Shown: piece after piece, positions 50,853 through 61,033 of the stretch
Layout: every line of letters begins with the position of its first letter
How positions within the stretch are numbered: position 1 is the first letter of the stretch
NCBI GenBank assembly: GCA_902796305.1
Contig: CADBOJ010000089.1
Location: forward strand, 1-64,000
DNA from: an uncultured bacterium
Lineage (GTDB): Bacteria > Cyanobacteriota > Vampirovibrionia > Gastranaerophilales > Gastranaerophilaceae
Length of the DNA: 64,000 nucleotides
Direction of reading: 5' to 3'
Translations under genes and position numbers: made by a program
The notes under the pieces: generated by a model
Told to the model about the DNA's origin: nothing
Databases searched by the model: none
Seen by the model: the letters and a program-made list of their open reading frames with translations, nothing else

Positions 50853-53378
50853 ATGAGAGTACATGAGCTTGCAAAAGAATTAAATATAACTTCAAAAGAA
50901 CTTATTGAAAAAGTAAGCGATAAGTTTCAGCTTGTATTAAAGTCGCACAGTTCTACAATAAGCGATGCTTACATTGAAAAAATAAAAGCGCTGTATATTA
51001 AAAAGACGGATAAAACGGCTAAAAAACCGAAAGCCTTTGTCGTAAAAAAACAAAAACAATCAGAAACCGAAGCTGAAGTTAAACAGGAAGAAAAAAAGGA
51101 ACCTGTTATAAAAACGGTATCACGTTTAGAAGTTGTAAAGCCCGCAGTAAAATCCGCACCAAAACAAGTTGAAAAACCGCAAAAAACTCAGAAACCTCAA
51201 AAACAAGAAGAACAGACAATAGTTGAAAAAGAACCCGTTCAAAACAAAAAAAGAACAATTGTTAATTCAACAGATAAACTCTCAAGTCTTCCTTCTATGA
51301 CAAGAAAGAATTTTGCAAAACCGCAAGAAGAAAAAAAAGACGATAGAAAAGATACAAGAAAAGAAAAAGAGGATAAAAAGCAAAAAGATTTAAAACCCCA
51401 AAGACAGCTTCAGCCGATAAAAAGGCATATGATTCCTCAGGATATTTATACAAATCAAGCAAGAAACGGCAAGCGAAAAAAGAAAGACCATGATTACAAT
51501 AACAAACGTGAAGAACAGGAAAAAATAAGTTTAGAAAAAGCGGTACAAAATAAACATAAAAAGCATACGCAAGAAACTGCCGCAGTTGAAGAGGTCACTT
51601 CTGTTGTTATCAACAAGCCGATGACGGTTGGTGAATTAAGCGATAAAATTAAAAAGACTCCGGCTGAAATTATTAAGTTCTTAATGTTAAACGGGATAAT
51701 GGTTACCGTTAACACTCCGATAGATACGGAAACAGCTAAAAAAGTTGCTCTTAACTTTGAACTCGAAGTACTTGATGAAGATATTGAAGAATTTATTGCA
51801 CAGGAAGAAGAAAAAGAAGGTGTAAATAAATATCTTCAAAATGCAAAAGAAGAGGATATTATTAAGCGAGCTCCTGTTGTTACGGTTATGGGACATGTTG
51901 ACCACGGTAAAACGACACTTCTTGACTCAATCAGGGCTTCAAAACATAAAATCGTCCAAACGGAAGTAGGCGGTATTACTCAAAGCATAGGTGCATATAC
52001 CGTATGGCTTGATAAAAGAAAAATTGTATTTATAGACACTCCGGGACACGAAGCATTTACTCAAATGAGGCTTCGTGGAGCACAGTCAACCGATATAGCC
52101 GTACTTGTTGTTGCGGCGGATGACGGGGTTATGCCTCAAACAATAGAAAGTATTTCACATGCTAAGTCTGCGGGAGTTCCGATTATTGTTGCGGTTAATA
52201 AAATTGATAAGCCTGAAGCAAATCCCGATAAAGTATTACAGGAATTAACCGAACATGGTCTGGTTCCTGAAAAATGGGGCGGTGATACAATTTGTATTCC
52301 CGTATCAGCATTGCAAAAAACGGGTATAGATGAATTATTGGAATATATTCTTCTTATTGCCGACATGCAAGAGCTTAAAGCTGTTGAAAAATGCCCCGCA
52401 ACAGGCGTTATTATAGAAGCTAACCTTGATAAAGGCAAAGGACCTGTTGCAACAATGCTTGTTCAAAACGGAACACTAAAAGTTGGTGATTCGCTTGTAG
52501 TTGGAACAGTTGGCGGTAAAGTAAGAGCTCTGCTTGATGATTCCGGAAGACGTGTAAGAACTGCAGGTCCGTCTACCCCTGTTGAGATTTTAGGGTTAAA
52601 TGAAGTTCCCCAAGCAGGCGATATATTTGAAGTTGTTGAAAACGAAAAAACAATGAAGCAAATAGTTGCCGAAAGAAAGCAAAAAGAACGTTCGACCAGA
52701 CTTGAAGCAATGACGGCGGCGCATGTTCAAAAAGAAGCAATGTCGAGCGAAAGTGAAATAACAAACCTGAATTTAATTATTAAGGCAAACACAAACGGTG
52801 CAGCAGAAGCCGTTTCACATGCCATACAAAATGTTAAATCTCAAAAAGTTGTTCCTAAAATTGTCCATGTCGGCGTAGGTGATATATCAGAGGCTGACGT
52901 AATGCTTGCTTCGGCGTCAAATGCTATAATTCTCGGTTTTACCGTAAAAGAAGATACAAATGCTCTTCTTTCAGCCCAAAAAGAGGGTGTTAAGATTAAA
53001 AAATACGACATCATCTATCAGGTTTTAGAAGATATCGAAAAGACAATGCTGTCATTACTTTCACCTGAAATTGAAGATGTTGAATTGGGTAAAGCCGAAG
53101 TCAGAGCCGTATTTACGGTTGGTAAAACCACAAAAATTGCGGGTTGCTATGTAACCGAAGGTAAAATTGTTCGTTCTAAAACAGCAAGGCTTTTAAGAAA
53201 CGGCGAGGAAATATTTAAAGGTGAAATCAACCAGTTAAAACGCTTCAAAGATGATGTCAAGGAAGTAAAAGAAGGTTTTGAATGCGGTATATCGTTTGCA
53301 AAATTCAATGATATTCAAGAAGGCGATATTATTGAAGTTTCAACAACGAAAGAAGTTGAACCGCAAACACTTGTCTAA
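50853..53378 (+). CDS. infB: translation initiation factor IF-2
   Basis: An 841-residue GTPase that places initiator tRNA on the 30S subunit. It has an N-terminal IF2-N module (VHELAKELNITSKELIEKV), a long Lys/Gln/Glu-rich low-complexity linker (about 50-235), a second IF2-N-like domain, then the G domain with G1 GHVDHGKT at about 346, G3 DTPGHEAF and G4 NKID. The C-terminal domains that bind fMet-tRNA are complete. infB, rbfA and truB form one unit with gaps of 9 and 3 nt; nusA, often upstream, is missing. Confidence 0.98.
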   Translation: MRVHELAKELNITSKELIEKVSDKFQLVLKSHSSTISDAYIEKIKALYIKKTDKTAKKPKAFVVKKQKQSETEAEVKQEEKKEPVIKTVSRLEVVKPAVKSAPKQVEKPQKTQKPQKQEEQTIVEKEPVQNKKRTIVNSTDKLSSLPSMTRKNFAKPQEEKKDDRKDTRKEKEDKKQKDLKPQRQLQPIKRHMIPQDIYTNQARNGKRKKKDHDYNNKREEQEKISLEKAVQNKHKKHTQETAAVEEVTSVVINKPMTVGELSDKIKKTPAEIIKFLMLNGIMVTVNTPIDTETAKKVALNFELEVLDEDIEEFIAQEEEKEGVNKYLQNAKEEDIIKRAPVVTVMGHVDHGKTTLLDSIRASKHKIVQTEVGGITQSIGAYTVWLDKRKIVFIDTPGHEAFTQMRLRGAQSTDIAVLVVAADDGVMPQTIESISHAKSAGVPIIVAVNKIDKPEANPDKVLQELTEHGLVPEKWGGDTICIPVSALQKTGIDELLEYILLIADMQELKAVEKCPATGVIIEANLDKGKGPVATMLVQNGTLKVGDSLVVGTVGGKVRALLDDSGRRVRTAGPSTPVEILGLNEVPQAGDIFEVVENEKTMKQIVAERKQKERSTRLEAMTAAHVQKEAMSSESEITNLNLIIKANTNGAAEAVSHAIQNVKSQKVVPKIVHVGVGDISEADVMLASASNAIILGFTVKEDTNALLSAQKEGVKIKKYDIIYQVLEDIEKTMLSLLSPEIEDVELGKAEVRAVFTVGKTTKIAGCYVTEGKIVRSKTARLLRNGEEIFKGEINQLKRFKDDVKEVKEGFECGISFAKFNDIQEGDIIEVSTTKEVEPQTLV

Positions 53379-53387
53379 GGTAAAAAA

Positions 53388-53738
53388 ATGTCATTAAGAA
53401 ACGAAAGAGTCAGAAAAGCACTGATTAGAGAAATATCCGATATTATTTTCAGGGAGATTAAAGACCCTCAGATATGCGGTATGGTTTCAATTACCGATGT
53501 TGATGTTTCGTCTGATAATACAGCTGCAAGGGTTTTTTACAGTGTATTCGGTTCGGATGAAGTAAAAGAAAAAACTTCCCGTGCGCTTGAACGCCATGTC
53601 GGTCAAATCAGACATGAAGTCGGAAAAAGAATAAGGCTCAGAAAAACACCGTCATTGCTTTTTATTTTAGATGATTCCCTTGAGAAAGGTGCTAAAATGA
53701 CGGAACTTATAAATAAAATCGAACGTGGTGAATTGTAG
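53388..53738 (+). CDS. rbfA: 30S ribosome-binding factor A
   Basis: A 116-residue KH-fold protein needed for 16S rRNA maturation at low temperature. Family features are an N-terminal NERVRKALIREISDII, the central VSITDVDVSSDNTAARVFYSVFG and RHEVGKRIRLRKTPSLLFILDDSLEKG. AAGG lies before the start. It sits between infB and truB in the usual order. Confidence 0.97.
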   Translation: MSLRNERVRKALIREISDIIFREIKDPQICGMVSITDVDVSSDNTAARVFYSVFGSDEVKEKTSRALERHVGQIRHEVGKRIRLRKTPSLLFILDDSLEKGAKMTELINKIERGEL

Positions 53739-53741
53739 ACG

Positions 53742-54578
53742 ATGTATTTTTTAAACATCAATAAACCGAAAGGTTTGACATCTTTTGATGTTATTGCTAA
53801 GCTAAGGCATCGCTTAAATATTAAACAAATCGGTCATGCCGGAACTCTTGATCCTCTGGCTTCGGGTGTACTTCAAATCGGAGTTAAGAAGGCAGCAAAA
53901 CTGCTTGACTATCTTGATTCCGATAAAACTTATATTGCTGATATTAAATTTGGTTATACAACTTCAACTTATGACGACGAGGGAGAAAAGATTTTTGTTG
54001 CAAAACCTGATTTTTCAAAGCAGGACCTGGTTGCCTGCTTAAGTACATTTGTAGGTGATATTTTACAGATACCCCCGAAATATAGTGCTATAAAAATAAA
54101 CGGACAAAAATTATATTCCCTTGCAAGAAAAAATATTGAAGTTGAAATTCCGCCAAGACAGGTAACCATTAATTCTATTGAGCTTTTGGATTTCAATTTT
54201 GATTTTGCAAGAATAAGGGTTGATTGCAGTAAAGGAACATATATAAGATCGCTTGCTTATGATATCGGAAATAAACTTGAATGCGGTGCTTACCTTACGG
54301 ATTTAAAAAGAACCCGTGCAGGGATATTTAGAATTGAAAATTCAAACAATTTGGATGATGAATTCTATACCGAAATTAACCCTCTTGATGTTTTAAATAT
54401 TGAAAAATATGAACTAAATGATAATGAATATAAAAGAATAGTATGCGGAAATTTTATAAAATCCGGCAGAACATTTAAAGCGGATAAAATTTTATTAACA
54501 AAAGATAATAAACTTGTATCATTGGCAAATTTATCGGATAATCTAATTAAACCGAAAAAGATTTTTGAGGAAGATTAA
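53742..54578 (+). CDS. truB: tRNA pseudouridine-55 synthase
   Basis: A 278-residue enzyme making pseudouridine 55 in the tRNA T loop. The catalytic Asp is in GHAGTLDPLASGVL; KPKGLTSFDV, YTSTYDDEG-type and the RNA-binding GTYIRSLAYDIG motifs are present. The C terminus is shorter than forms with a PUA domain. It follows rbfA by 3 nt and is followed after 1 nt by a GerMN protein, whose ribosome site lies in its last codons. Confidence 0.97.
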   Translation: MYFLNINKPKGLTSFDVIAKLRHRLNIKQIGHAGTLDPLASGVLQIGVKKAAKLLDYLDSDKTYIADIKFGYTTSTYDDEGEKIFVAKPDFSKQDLVACLSTFVGDILQIPPKYSAIKINGQKLYSLARKNIEVEIPPRQVTINSIELLDFNFDFARIRVDCSKGTYIRSLAYDIGNKLECGAYLTDLKRTRAGIFRIENSNNLDDEFYTEINPLDVLNIEKYELNDNEYKRIVCGNFIKSGRTFKADKILLTKDNKLVSLANLSDNLIKPKKIFEED

Positions 54579-54579
54579 A

Positions 54580-55221
54580 ATGGGTACTTTTTTTAAAACT
54601 TTTTTTATCTGTCTGATTGCAGTATTTTCTTTCCTTGTATATAAATGTTTTTCTACGGACGGTTTTTCGCCCAGTTTAAATGTATCTGCAAACAGCCCCG
54701 TGTTCGGCAATCATAAATCCGTAATTTATGATAAAAATGATATTCAAAATGAAGAAATTGTACCCGAAGAAAAAGTTACGGAATCGGAGCAGACAAAACC
54801 CGAAGAAAAAGCAAATGAAAATAAAGATGTAAAGTATAAACATACTTGTTATTTTTATTCGGCAAAAGGCGAACTTGTTCCTTTAACTAGAGAGCTTTCA
54901 ACTAAACCTACGCTAAAAAGCGTCATTCTTATCCTTTTAAAAGGTCCTATGATAGCGGAAACGAAAAAAGGGATATATTCCGAAATTCCTGCTAATGTTG
55001 ATTTAATCTCCGTTAAAAATATTGATGACAGGATAATTGTAAATTTATCATCAAATTTCGGAAACGGCGGAGGTTCGGAAAGCATAGAAAACAGAGTTAA
55101 ACAACTTGCAAAAACAATAAAAAATTATGCCCCCGGAAAGAAAATATATTTGCATATAAACGGAAAAGAAGTTGAATACCTCGGCGGAGAGGGTGTCTAT
55201 ATAAAACAGCCTCTTGAATAA
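54580..55221 (+). CDS. GerMN-domain membrane-anchored protein
   Basis: A 213-residue protein. An N-terminal signal-anchor (about 5-22, FKTFFICLIAVFSFLVYKCF) is followed by a Glu/Lys/Asn-rich linker and a C-terminal GerMN domain (about 92-205) with LKSVILILLKGP, SEIPANVDLISVKNIDDRIIVNLSSNF and IKNYAPGKKIYLHINGKEVEYL. GerMN domains occur in sporulation proteins and in other envelope proteins of non-spore-formers, where they probably bind peptidoglycan or other envelope parts. The start at 54580 is set by GAGGA within truB. Confidence 0.88.
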   Translation: MGTFFKTFFICLIAVFSFLVYKCFSTDGFSPSLNVSANSPVFGNHKSVIYDKNDIQNEEIVPEEKVTESEQTKPEEKANENKDVKYKHTCYFYSAKGELVPLTRELSTKPTLKSVILILLKGPMIAETKKGIYSEIPANVDLISVKNIDDRIIVNLSSNFGNGGGSESIENRVKQLAKTIKNYAPGKKIYLHINGKEVEYLGGEGVYIKQPLE

Positions 55222-55223
55222 AT

Positions 55224-56021
55224 TTAAACCGCTATCCAGTTGTTTTTTTTGTTAACTGCTTTAATTTCTTTATTATATATATTGATATTATAGCCTTTAT
55301 CCGTCAATGCAGATGCCCAAAATCCTTCCGAATAAGAATTTGGTGTATTGTATATAATTTTGTGCCTGCAAGTTTTTAAAAATAAAAATTCTTCTCTCCA
55401 ATCGTAAAGATTAACTATTTTGCAGTTCATATTTATATTCGAAAAAATTTCATTTAAGGCACTATCGCCAAATACAAATAATTTTGGTTGTTTAACATAT
55501 TTATTTATTCTGTTTATTGCTCTTAAAATATAATCTTTATCTGTTTTATTTTCTTTAATGTCGTTTTTATTAATATACAAACCGATAGAATTTCCTGATT
55601 TAATATCTTCCAAAATATCATAATTTACAACAAAATCCTCGTTTTTAAATTCAAACATGATTTTAACATCATTCGTTATATAAGGCATATCGCTGATATC
55701 AAAATATTTCAAATCTAAAATTTTATTTTTATTGCTTTTTTTTGATTTAATTTCTTTTTTAACCTTTTTTTCATCTATATATAAATTGTTTAAATTAAAA
55801 GCTCTTTCCGTAATTTCTTTAACTCTTGAAGCGGATATAAACTCAAAATCCAAGTTAAAATTTGACATTTTATCTTCAAATTTGGTTCTTTCTTTTGTAT
55901 TGTTTTCAAAATAACACTTTCTGCTTGATGTTTTTTCAATTATCTTTGCATAAGCAATCGATGTCATATAGTCTGCGAAACTATCCTGATATTTTAATAA
56001 AATTAAACCGTTAGGATTCAT
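55224..56021 (-). CDS. GT11-like (alpha-1,2-fucosyltransferase family) protein, divergent
   Basis: A 265-residue protein. The C-terminal part reads DWREEFLFLKTCRHKIIYNTPNSYSEGFWASALTDKGYN (split over about 210-248), following the GT11 pattern F-x-[LM]-x-x-C-[KR]-H-x-I-x-x-[ST]-x-S-[FY]-[SW]-x-W-x-A. The N terminus (NPNGLILLKYQDSFADYMTSIAYAKII) occupies the place of the GGLGNQLFQYA loop but has lost its glycines. GT11 enzymes add fucose to glycans with GDP-fucose; activity here is doubtful. It is convergent with the GerMN gene, 2 nt apart. Confidence 0.55.
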   Translation of the reverse strand: MNPNGLILLKYQDSFADYMTSIAYAKIIEKTSSRKCYFENNTKERTKFEDKMSNFNLDFEFISASRVKEITERAFNLNNLYIDEKKVKKEIKSKKSNKNKILDLKYFDISDMPYITNDVKIMFEFKNEDFVVNYDILEDIKSGNSIGLYINKNDIKENKTDKDYILRAINRINKYVKQPKLFVFGDSALNEIFSNINMNCKIVNLYDWREEFLFLKTCRHKIIYNTPNSYSEGFWASALTDKGYNINIYNKEIKAVNKKNNWIAV

Positions 56022-56135
56022 TAAAACTCCAAAAATTAATCATTTGTATGATTTACATTCAAATCTAACACAAATATGCTATTATTAGGTAAAATCTTTA
56101 TAAAAACTTTATAATGTTATTAAAAAGGGAAACAA

Positions 56136-56699
56136 ATGAGAAAGCTGATATTATTTTTGTTATTGTTATTTGTAGGCGTATTTACATCCGCATGTGTTAA
56201 TACTTATGCTGTTAAGCAATTAAATGAAATTGCAATAGAATATTTAAATGCAGGCGATGTTGAGTCTGCAATATCGAGGCTCGAAGCATCTGTTGATTTG
56301 GATGCAAATATTTATGAATCCAGATATAATCTTTCCGCTGCTTATCTTAGAATAGATAAGTGCGATAAAGCATTAGAAAATATTAAAGCTGCTCAGCAAT
56401 TAAGAAAAGATGAAGAACCCATTGTATACTATACAATCGGAGTTGCTACTTCATGTCTTGCAAATCAGGTTTACGAAATGAAAAACGAAAACGGCGAAGT
56501 CGTTGAGGTTAAACCAACAAGCAAAGAAGAGGCTTCAAAAATGGCACAGCAATACATTGAATACTTATCGGAAGCCGTTGAAAATTTTGACAAATATACC
56601 GAACTTCAACCGAATGCCGAAGATACCAAAGAAATATTATCAAGAATTGCCTCATACAAAGAAGATATTGAAGCAAAGAAAGCGCTTTTAATTAATTAA
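56136..56699 (+). CDS. TPR-containing lipoprotein
   Basis: A 187-residue protein with a lipoprotein signal: hydrophobic LILFLLLLFVGVF and lipobox TSAC (Cys at about 20). Two to three TPR-like helical hairpins follow (EYLNAGDVESAISRLEASVDLDANIYESRYNLSAAYL). It is probably an outer- or inner-membrane scaffold lipoprotein. AAGGG precedes the start. lgt, which attaches the lipid to such proteins, follows 1 nt after its stop. Confidence 0.88.
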   Translation: MRKLILFLLLLFVGVFTSACVNTYAVKQLNEIAIEYLNAGDVESAISRLEASVDLDANIYESRYNLSAAYLRIDKCDKALENIKAAQQLRKDEEPIVYYTIGVATSCLANQVYEMKNENGEVVEVKPTSKEEASKMAQQYIEYLSEAVENFDKYTELQPNAEDTKEILSRIASYKEDIEAKKALLIN

Positions 56700-56700
56700 T

Positions 56701-57492
56701 ATGGAAATAATTATAAATGCTCCAAACAGTCCGATTTTATTAAATTTATTTGGCTGTAATTTGAGATATTACGGTATAATTTTAAGCAGTGCAATTTTTA
56801 TAGGGATTATTTTTTGTTATTACCTTTTTTTAAAATTAAAATCTAAACAGGAAGCCGATTTTTTTATTGATTATATTCCTTTTATTGTAGTGTTTAGCAT
56901 CATGGGTGCAAGAATATTTTATGTTATCGGAAATTTGGATTTTTATCTTAAAAATAAATGTGAAATATTCTTGATAAACCACGGGGGAATATCTATCTGG
57001 GGCGCAATAATATTCGGGGCAATATCTTTATATACATATCTAAAATTCAAAAAAAAGGATATTTTGTTTCATTTTGACGTAATTTCTCTTGCAATGCCAA
57101 TATGTCAGTCGATAGGCAGATTTGGAAATTATTTTAATCAGGAAGCATTCGGAAAACCATCGGAATTTTTTATCAAGCTTTATGTTGACAAGATATACAG
57201 ACCCGAAAGATTTATAAATTATGATTATTTTCATCCTGCATTTTTATATGAAAGCATTTTGGATATATTAATTTTTGTTATTCTTTTAATTATTTTAAAG
57301 AACAAAAAGAAATTTAAACAGGGTACAATTTTTTACGGTTACATAATGCTGTATTCAATAGTGAGAATATTTGTTGAATATATAAGAACAGACAGTGTTG
57401 CTTATGTGTTTAATATTCCTGTTGCAAGTTTTATATGTATTATTATGATTACAGCCTCTTTAATCGGTTTAAAGAGGCTGTATATAAAATAG
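56701..57492 (+). CDS. lgt: prolipoprotein diacylglyceryl transferase
   Basis: A 263-residue, seven-helix membrane enzyme that moves diacylglycerol to the lipobox Cys. Family hallmarks are the catalytic RYYG loop, MGARIFYVI, HGGISIWGA and the Lgt signature GRFGNYFNQEAFG, then YESILD. The last codons form a perfect 13-bp hairpin (57451-57481). It follows the TPR lipoprotein by 1 nt and is probably translated by coupling. Confidence 0.96.
   Translation: MEIIINAPNSPILLNLFGCNLRYYGIILSSAIFIGIIFCYYLFLKLKSKQEADFFIDYIPFIVVFSIMGARIFYVIGNLDFYLKNKCEIFLINHGGISIWGAIIFGAISLYTYLKFKKKDILFHFDVISLAMPICQSIGRFGNYFNQEAFGKPSEFFIKLYVDKIYRPERFINYDYFHPAFLYESILDILIFVILLIILKNKKKFKQGTIFYGYIMLYSIVRIFVEYIRTDSVAYVFNIPVASFICIIMITASLIGLKRLYIK
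57451..57481. terminator. perfect stem-loop inside the last codons of lgt
   Basis: ACAGCCTCTTTAA (57451-57463) pairs with TTAAAGAGGCTGT (57469-57481) around a TCGGT loop. It ends 11 nt before the lgt stop and 23 nt after the convergent leuS stop. T-rich DNA follows on the plus strand after about 20 nt. It may block read-through from both sides. Confidence 0.55.
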
Positions 57493-57503
57493 ATTTCGTT
57501 TTT

Positions 57504-59969
57504 TTATTTAACTACAATATTTACCAATTTATTCGGAACAATAATTGTTTTAACTATTGTTTTTCCCGTTGTTAATTCTTGAACTTTAGCGGATGATAAT
57601 GCCAGTTTTTCAAGTTCTTCGTTTGATAAACCTTGTTCTGCTTCAATTTTATCTTTAATTTTTCCGTTAACCTGAACAATTAAAGTTATACTTGAATCAT
57701 GTGCAAGATTTTCGTCATAAGTACACCAGGGCAAGTTATGAACAGAACCCTTTCCGCCTAAAGCCGAGTATATTTCTTCTGCCATAAACACGGTAACCGG
57801 AGAAATTAATTTCAATAATGTCATAAGAGCAAAGCTTAATACATCATAATTTATTAAACTTTCATCTTTAATATAATCATATATTGAATTTGTAAATTCT
57901 CTGTATCTTGAAATAACCGTATTAAACTGGAATTCGTTTTCGATGTCGTTTGTTATCTTTTTAATTGCAATGTGTGCCTGACGAACAAGATTTTCATCAT
58001 GCTTTGATAAATTTTTAACATCAAAATCGTATTCAAGTTTGATTTTTTCTTCAAACTTAGAATATAGTCTGTACACTCTTGCAAGGAACTTATAGCACCC
58101 TTCAACCCCTGCATCCGTCCAGTCAAAATCTCTTGCGGGAGGCGAGTCGGATAAAATAAAGAGCCTTGCCGTATCTGCTCCGAAATTCTTATAAATATCA
58201 TCGGGGTCAACAGTGTTGCCCTTTGATTTTGACATTTTTGAGCCGTCTTTTAACACCATACCTTGTGTTAATAAGTTTGTAAAAGGCTCATCGAAATCAA
58301 GCAGTTTGCAATCTCTTAATGCTTTAATAAAAAACCTTGAATACAAAAGGTGCAAAATAGCATGTTCTATTCCGCCGACATACTGGTCAACCGGTAGCCA
58401 TTTATTTATAATATCTCTGTTAAAACATTCTTTGTCGTTTTTAGCGTCGGCATACCTTAAATAATACCAGCTTGAGCAAACAAATGTGTCCATTGTATCC
58501 AAATCACGCTCTGCTTTAGCTCCGCACTTGGGGCAAGTTGTATATTTAAAACTTTCGCTTGTTGCAAGAGGAGATTTACCCTGAACATTAAAATCAACAT
58601 CTTTAGGCAATAATACGGGTAAATCTTTTTCATCAACCGCCACTTCTCCGCAATGAGGACAATATACAATCGGGATGGGAGCACCCCAGTATCTTTGTCT
58701 TGAAATTAACCAGTCACGAAGCCTGTATTGAGTTTTAAATTCTCCAAAACCTTTTTCAACGGCATATTTTGTAATCTCATCTCTTGCTTTGACGGAATCC
58801 ATACCCGTAAATTGTTCACTGTTTATAAGTGTGCCTTTTTCGGTATAGCATTCACCCTCTTTAAATCCGTCACCGGTTATAACCTGAATCATTGGCAGAT
58901 TGTATTTACGCGCAAAATCAAAATCTCTTTCATCATGATATGGTACTGCCATAACTGCGCCTGTTCCGTAATCTACAAGAGCATAATCAGCAACAAGAAC
59001 AGGGCAAACTCTTCCCGTAAAAGGATTTATAATATGAGTACCCAGAGGAACACCTGTTTTTACTCTTTCTGTAGATAATCTTTCGATTTCGGATAATTTT
59101 TTTGCATTGTTTCTGTATTCTTCAACCGCCTGTTTATTTTCGGGGGTTGTTAATTTTTCAATATCCGGATATTCCGGAGCAACGACAAGATAAGTTATAC
59201 CGTATACGGTATCGGCACGTGTTGTATAAACGGGAATTTCAAGCCCGTCTGTTTCTTTAACTTTAAATTTTAAAATTGCGCCTTTGGATTTACCTATCCA
59301 GTTGTATTGCATAGTTTTAACATTGTCGCCCCAGCCTTTGAGCTTTTCTAAGTCATTTAAAAGTTCTTCAGCGTATTCCGTTATCTTAAAGAACCACTGA
59401 GATAAGTTTTTCTTTGTAACTTCGCTGTCGCATCTCCAGCATTTGCCGTCAATTACCTGTTCGTTTGCTAAAACGGTATGACATTTTTCACACCAGTTAA
59501 CAGGAGCTGTTTTTTTATACGCAAGACCTTTCTTATAAAGCTGTAAGAACAACCACTGAGTCCATCTGTAATAATCAGGAAGACATGTTGTAACTTCTCT
59601 TTCCCAATCAACTGACAGCCCGAGCCTTTTAAGCTGGTTTTTCATATAGGCAATATTTTCAAGTGTCCAGTTTTCAGGATTTGCACCATGCTGAATTGCC
59701 GCATTTTCTGCCGGCATACCAAAACTATCCCATCCCATGGGATGTAATACATTATATCCTTGGGCTTTCTTAAAACGGGCAATAACATCAGTTATCGTGT
59801 AGTTCCTTACATGTCCCATATGAAGTTTTCCCGACGGATATGGAAGCATTGAAAGAGCATAAAACTTGGGTTTATCGGAATTATTTAATGCCTCATAGGG
59901 TTTTATTTCTTCCCATTTATTCATCCATTTTTCTTCAAATTTTTGAGCATAGTACTCTTTTTCTAACAT
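57504..59969 (-). CDS. leuS: leucyl-tRNA synthetase
   Basis: This 821-residue class I synthetase charges tRNA-Leu. HIGH motif HMGH at 50-53 (YPSGKLHMGHVRNY), zinc-type CHTVLANEQVIDGKCWRC, CP1 editing region TTRADTVYG, and KMSKSKGNTVDP are all present. ATG 59969 is chosen for the AGGA upstream; an in-frame ATG 18 nt earlier overlaps thrC. It is the last gene of hom-thrC-leuS, 11 nt after thrC. Confidence 0.98.
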   Translation of the reverse strand: MLEKEYYAQKFEEKWMNKWEEIKPYEALNNSDKPKFYALSMLPYPSGKLHMGHVRNYTITDVIARFKKAQGYNVLHPMGWDSFGMPAENAAIQHGANPENWTLENIAYMKNQLKRLGLSVDWEREVTTCLPDYYRWTQWLFLQLYKKGLAYKKTAPVNWCEKCHTVLANEQVIDGKCWRCDSEVTKKNLSQWFFKITEYAEELLNDLEKLKGWGDNVKTMQYNWIGKSKGAILKFKVKETDGLEIPVYTTRADTVYGITYLVVAPEYPDIEKLTTPENKQAVEEYRNNAKKLSEIERLSTERVKTGVPLGTHIINPFTGRVCPVLVADYALVDYGTGAVMAVPYHDERDFDFARKYNLPMIQVITGDGFKEGECYTEKGTLINSEQFTGMDSVKARDEITKYAVEKGFGEFKTQYRLRDWLISRQRYWGAPIPIVYCPHCGEVAVDEKDLPVLLPKDVDFNVQGKSPLATSESFKYTTCPKCGAKAERDLDTMDTFVCSSWYYLRYADAKNDKECFNRDIINKWLPVDQYVGGIEHAILHLLYSRFFIKALRDCKLLDFDEPFTNLLTQGMVLKDGSKMSKSKGNTVDPDDIYKNFGADTARLFILSDSPPARDFDWTDAGVEGCYKFLARVYRLYSKFEEKIKLEYDFDVKNLSKHDENLVRQAHIAIKKITNDIENEFQFNTVISRYREFTNSIYDYIKDESLINYDVLSFALMTLLKLISPVTVFMAEEIYSALGGKGSVHNLPWCTYDENLAHDSSITLIVQVNGKIKDKIEAEQGLSNEELEKLALSSAKVQELTTGKTIVKTIIVPNKLVNIVVK

Positions 59970-59980
59970 TTTTATATCCT

Positions 59981-61030
59981 TTAACAATTTATAACTTTTA
60001 TAATGTCTGAAATATCGGAACTTGTTTTATGGATTTCAACTCCCGAATATTCGATTGCATTTTTCGGGTCTTTTAGTCCGTTACCGGTTAAAATACAAAC
60101 TACCGTTGCATTTTCTTCAATTTTATCCTTTGCTTTTATTAATCCTGCAACGGAAGCACATGATGCCGGTTCTGCAAATACACCTTCAGAGGATGCCATA
60201 AGTTTATATGCATATAGTATTTCTTCATCGGTTACCATATCAATAGCACCTTTTGATTCATCTCTTGCAGTTTCCGCTTTTTTCCAGCTTGCAGGATTTC
60301 CTATTCTTATTGCTGTTGCAATAGTTTCAGGGTTATCAACTTTATGCCCCAATACGATAGGTGCTGCTCCCGATGCTTGAAATCCCATCATTTTAGGTAA
60401 TTTAGAGCATTTTTTATCTTCAAAATATTCCTTGTAGCCTTTCCAGTATGCCGTAATATTGCCCGCATTGCCGACGGGAATAAAATGATAATCGGGGGCA
60501 TCTTCCAGTTGTTCAATTATTTCAAAAGCTCCTGTTTTTTGCCCTTCTATTCTGTATGGGTTGACAGAATTAACAAGAGTAATCGGGTAATCTTCGGCGA
60601 TTTTTCTGACTGCATTTAATGCATCGTCAAAATTTCCGTTTATTGCAATAATATTTGCACCATACATCATAGCTTGCGACAATTTTCCCATTGCAATATG
60701 ACCGTCGGGAATTAAAACATGGCATTTCATATTAGCCCTGGCTGCGTATGCTGCGGCAGAAGCTGATGTGTTTCCCGTTGAAGCACAGATAACGGCATTT
60801 GAACCGGCTTCCTTTGCCTTAGATACAGCCATTGTCATGCCTCTGTCTTTAAAGCTTCCTGTCGGGTTTAGCCCCTCGTATTTTAAATAAAGATTAATAT
60901 TTAAACCGATTTTTTTTGCCAGATTGTCCGCTTTAATCAACGGTGTATTACCCTCATTAAGCGAAATAACAGGTGTTTTATCGCTCACCGGCAGATATTT
61001 TGCATATTTATCAATTAAACCTTTGTACAT
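59981..61030 (-). CDS. thrC: threonine synthase
   Basis: A 349-residue PLP enzyme of the short class that turns O-phosphohomoserine into threonine. The PLP lysine is K61 in [26 protein letters not shown] and [12 protein letters not shown] bind the phosphate. It starts 3 nt after hom. The separate homoserine kinase gene (thrB) is not in this unit. AAGGG lies in the end of hom. Confidence 0.97.
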   Translation of the reverse strand: MYKGLIDKYAKYLPVSDKTPVISLNEGNTPLIKADNLAKKIGLNINLYLKYEGLNPTGSFKDRGMTMAVSKAKEAGSNAVICASTGNTSASAAAYAARANMKCHVLIPDGHIAMGKLSQAMMYGANIIAINGNFDDALNAVRKIAEDYPITLVNSVNPYRIEGQKTGAFEIIEQLEDAPDYHFIPVGNAGNITAYWKGYKEYFEDKKCSKLPKMMGFQASGAAPIVLGHKVDNPETIATAIRIGNPASWKKAETARDESKGAIDMVTDEEILYAYKLMASSEGVFAEPASCASVAGLIKAKDKIEENATVVCILTGNGLKDPKNAIEYSGVEIHKTSSDISDIIKVINC

Positions 61031-61033
61031 AGC

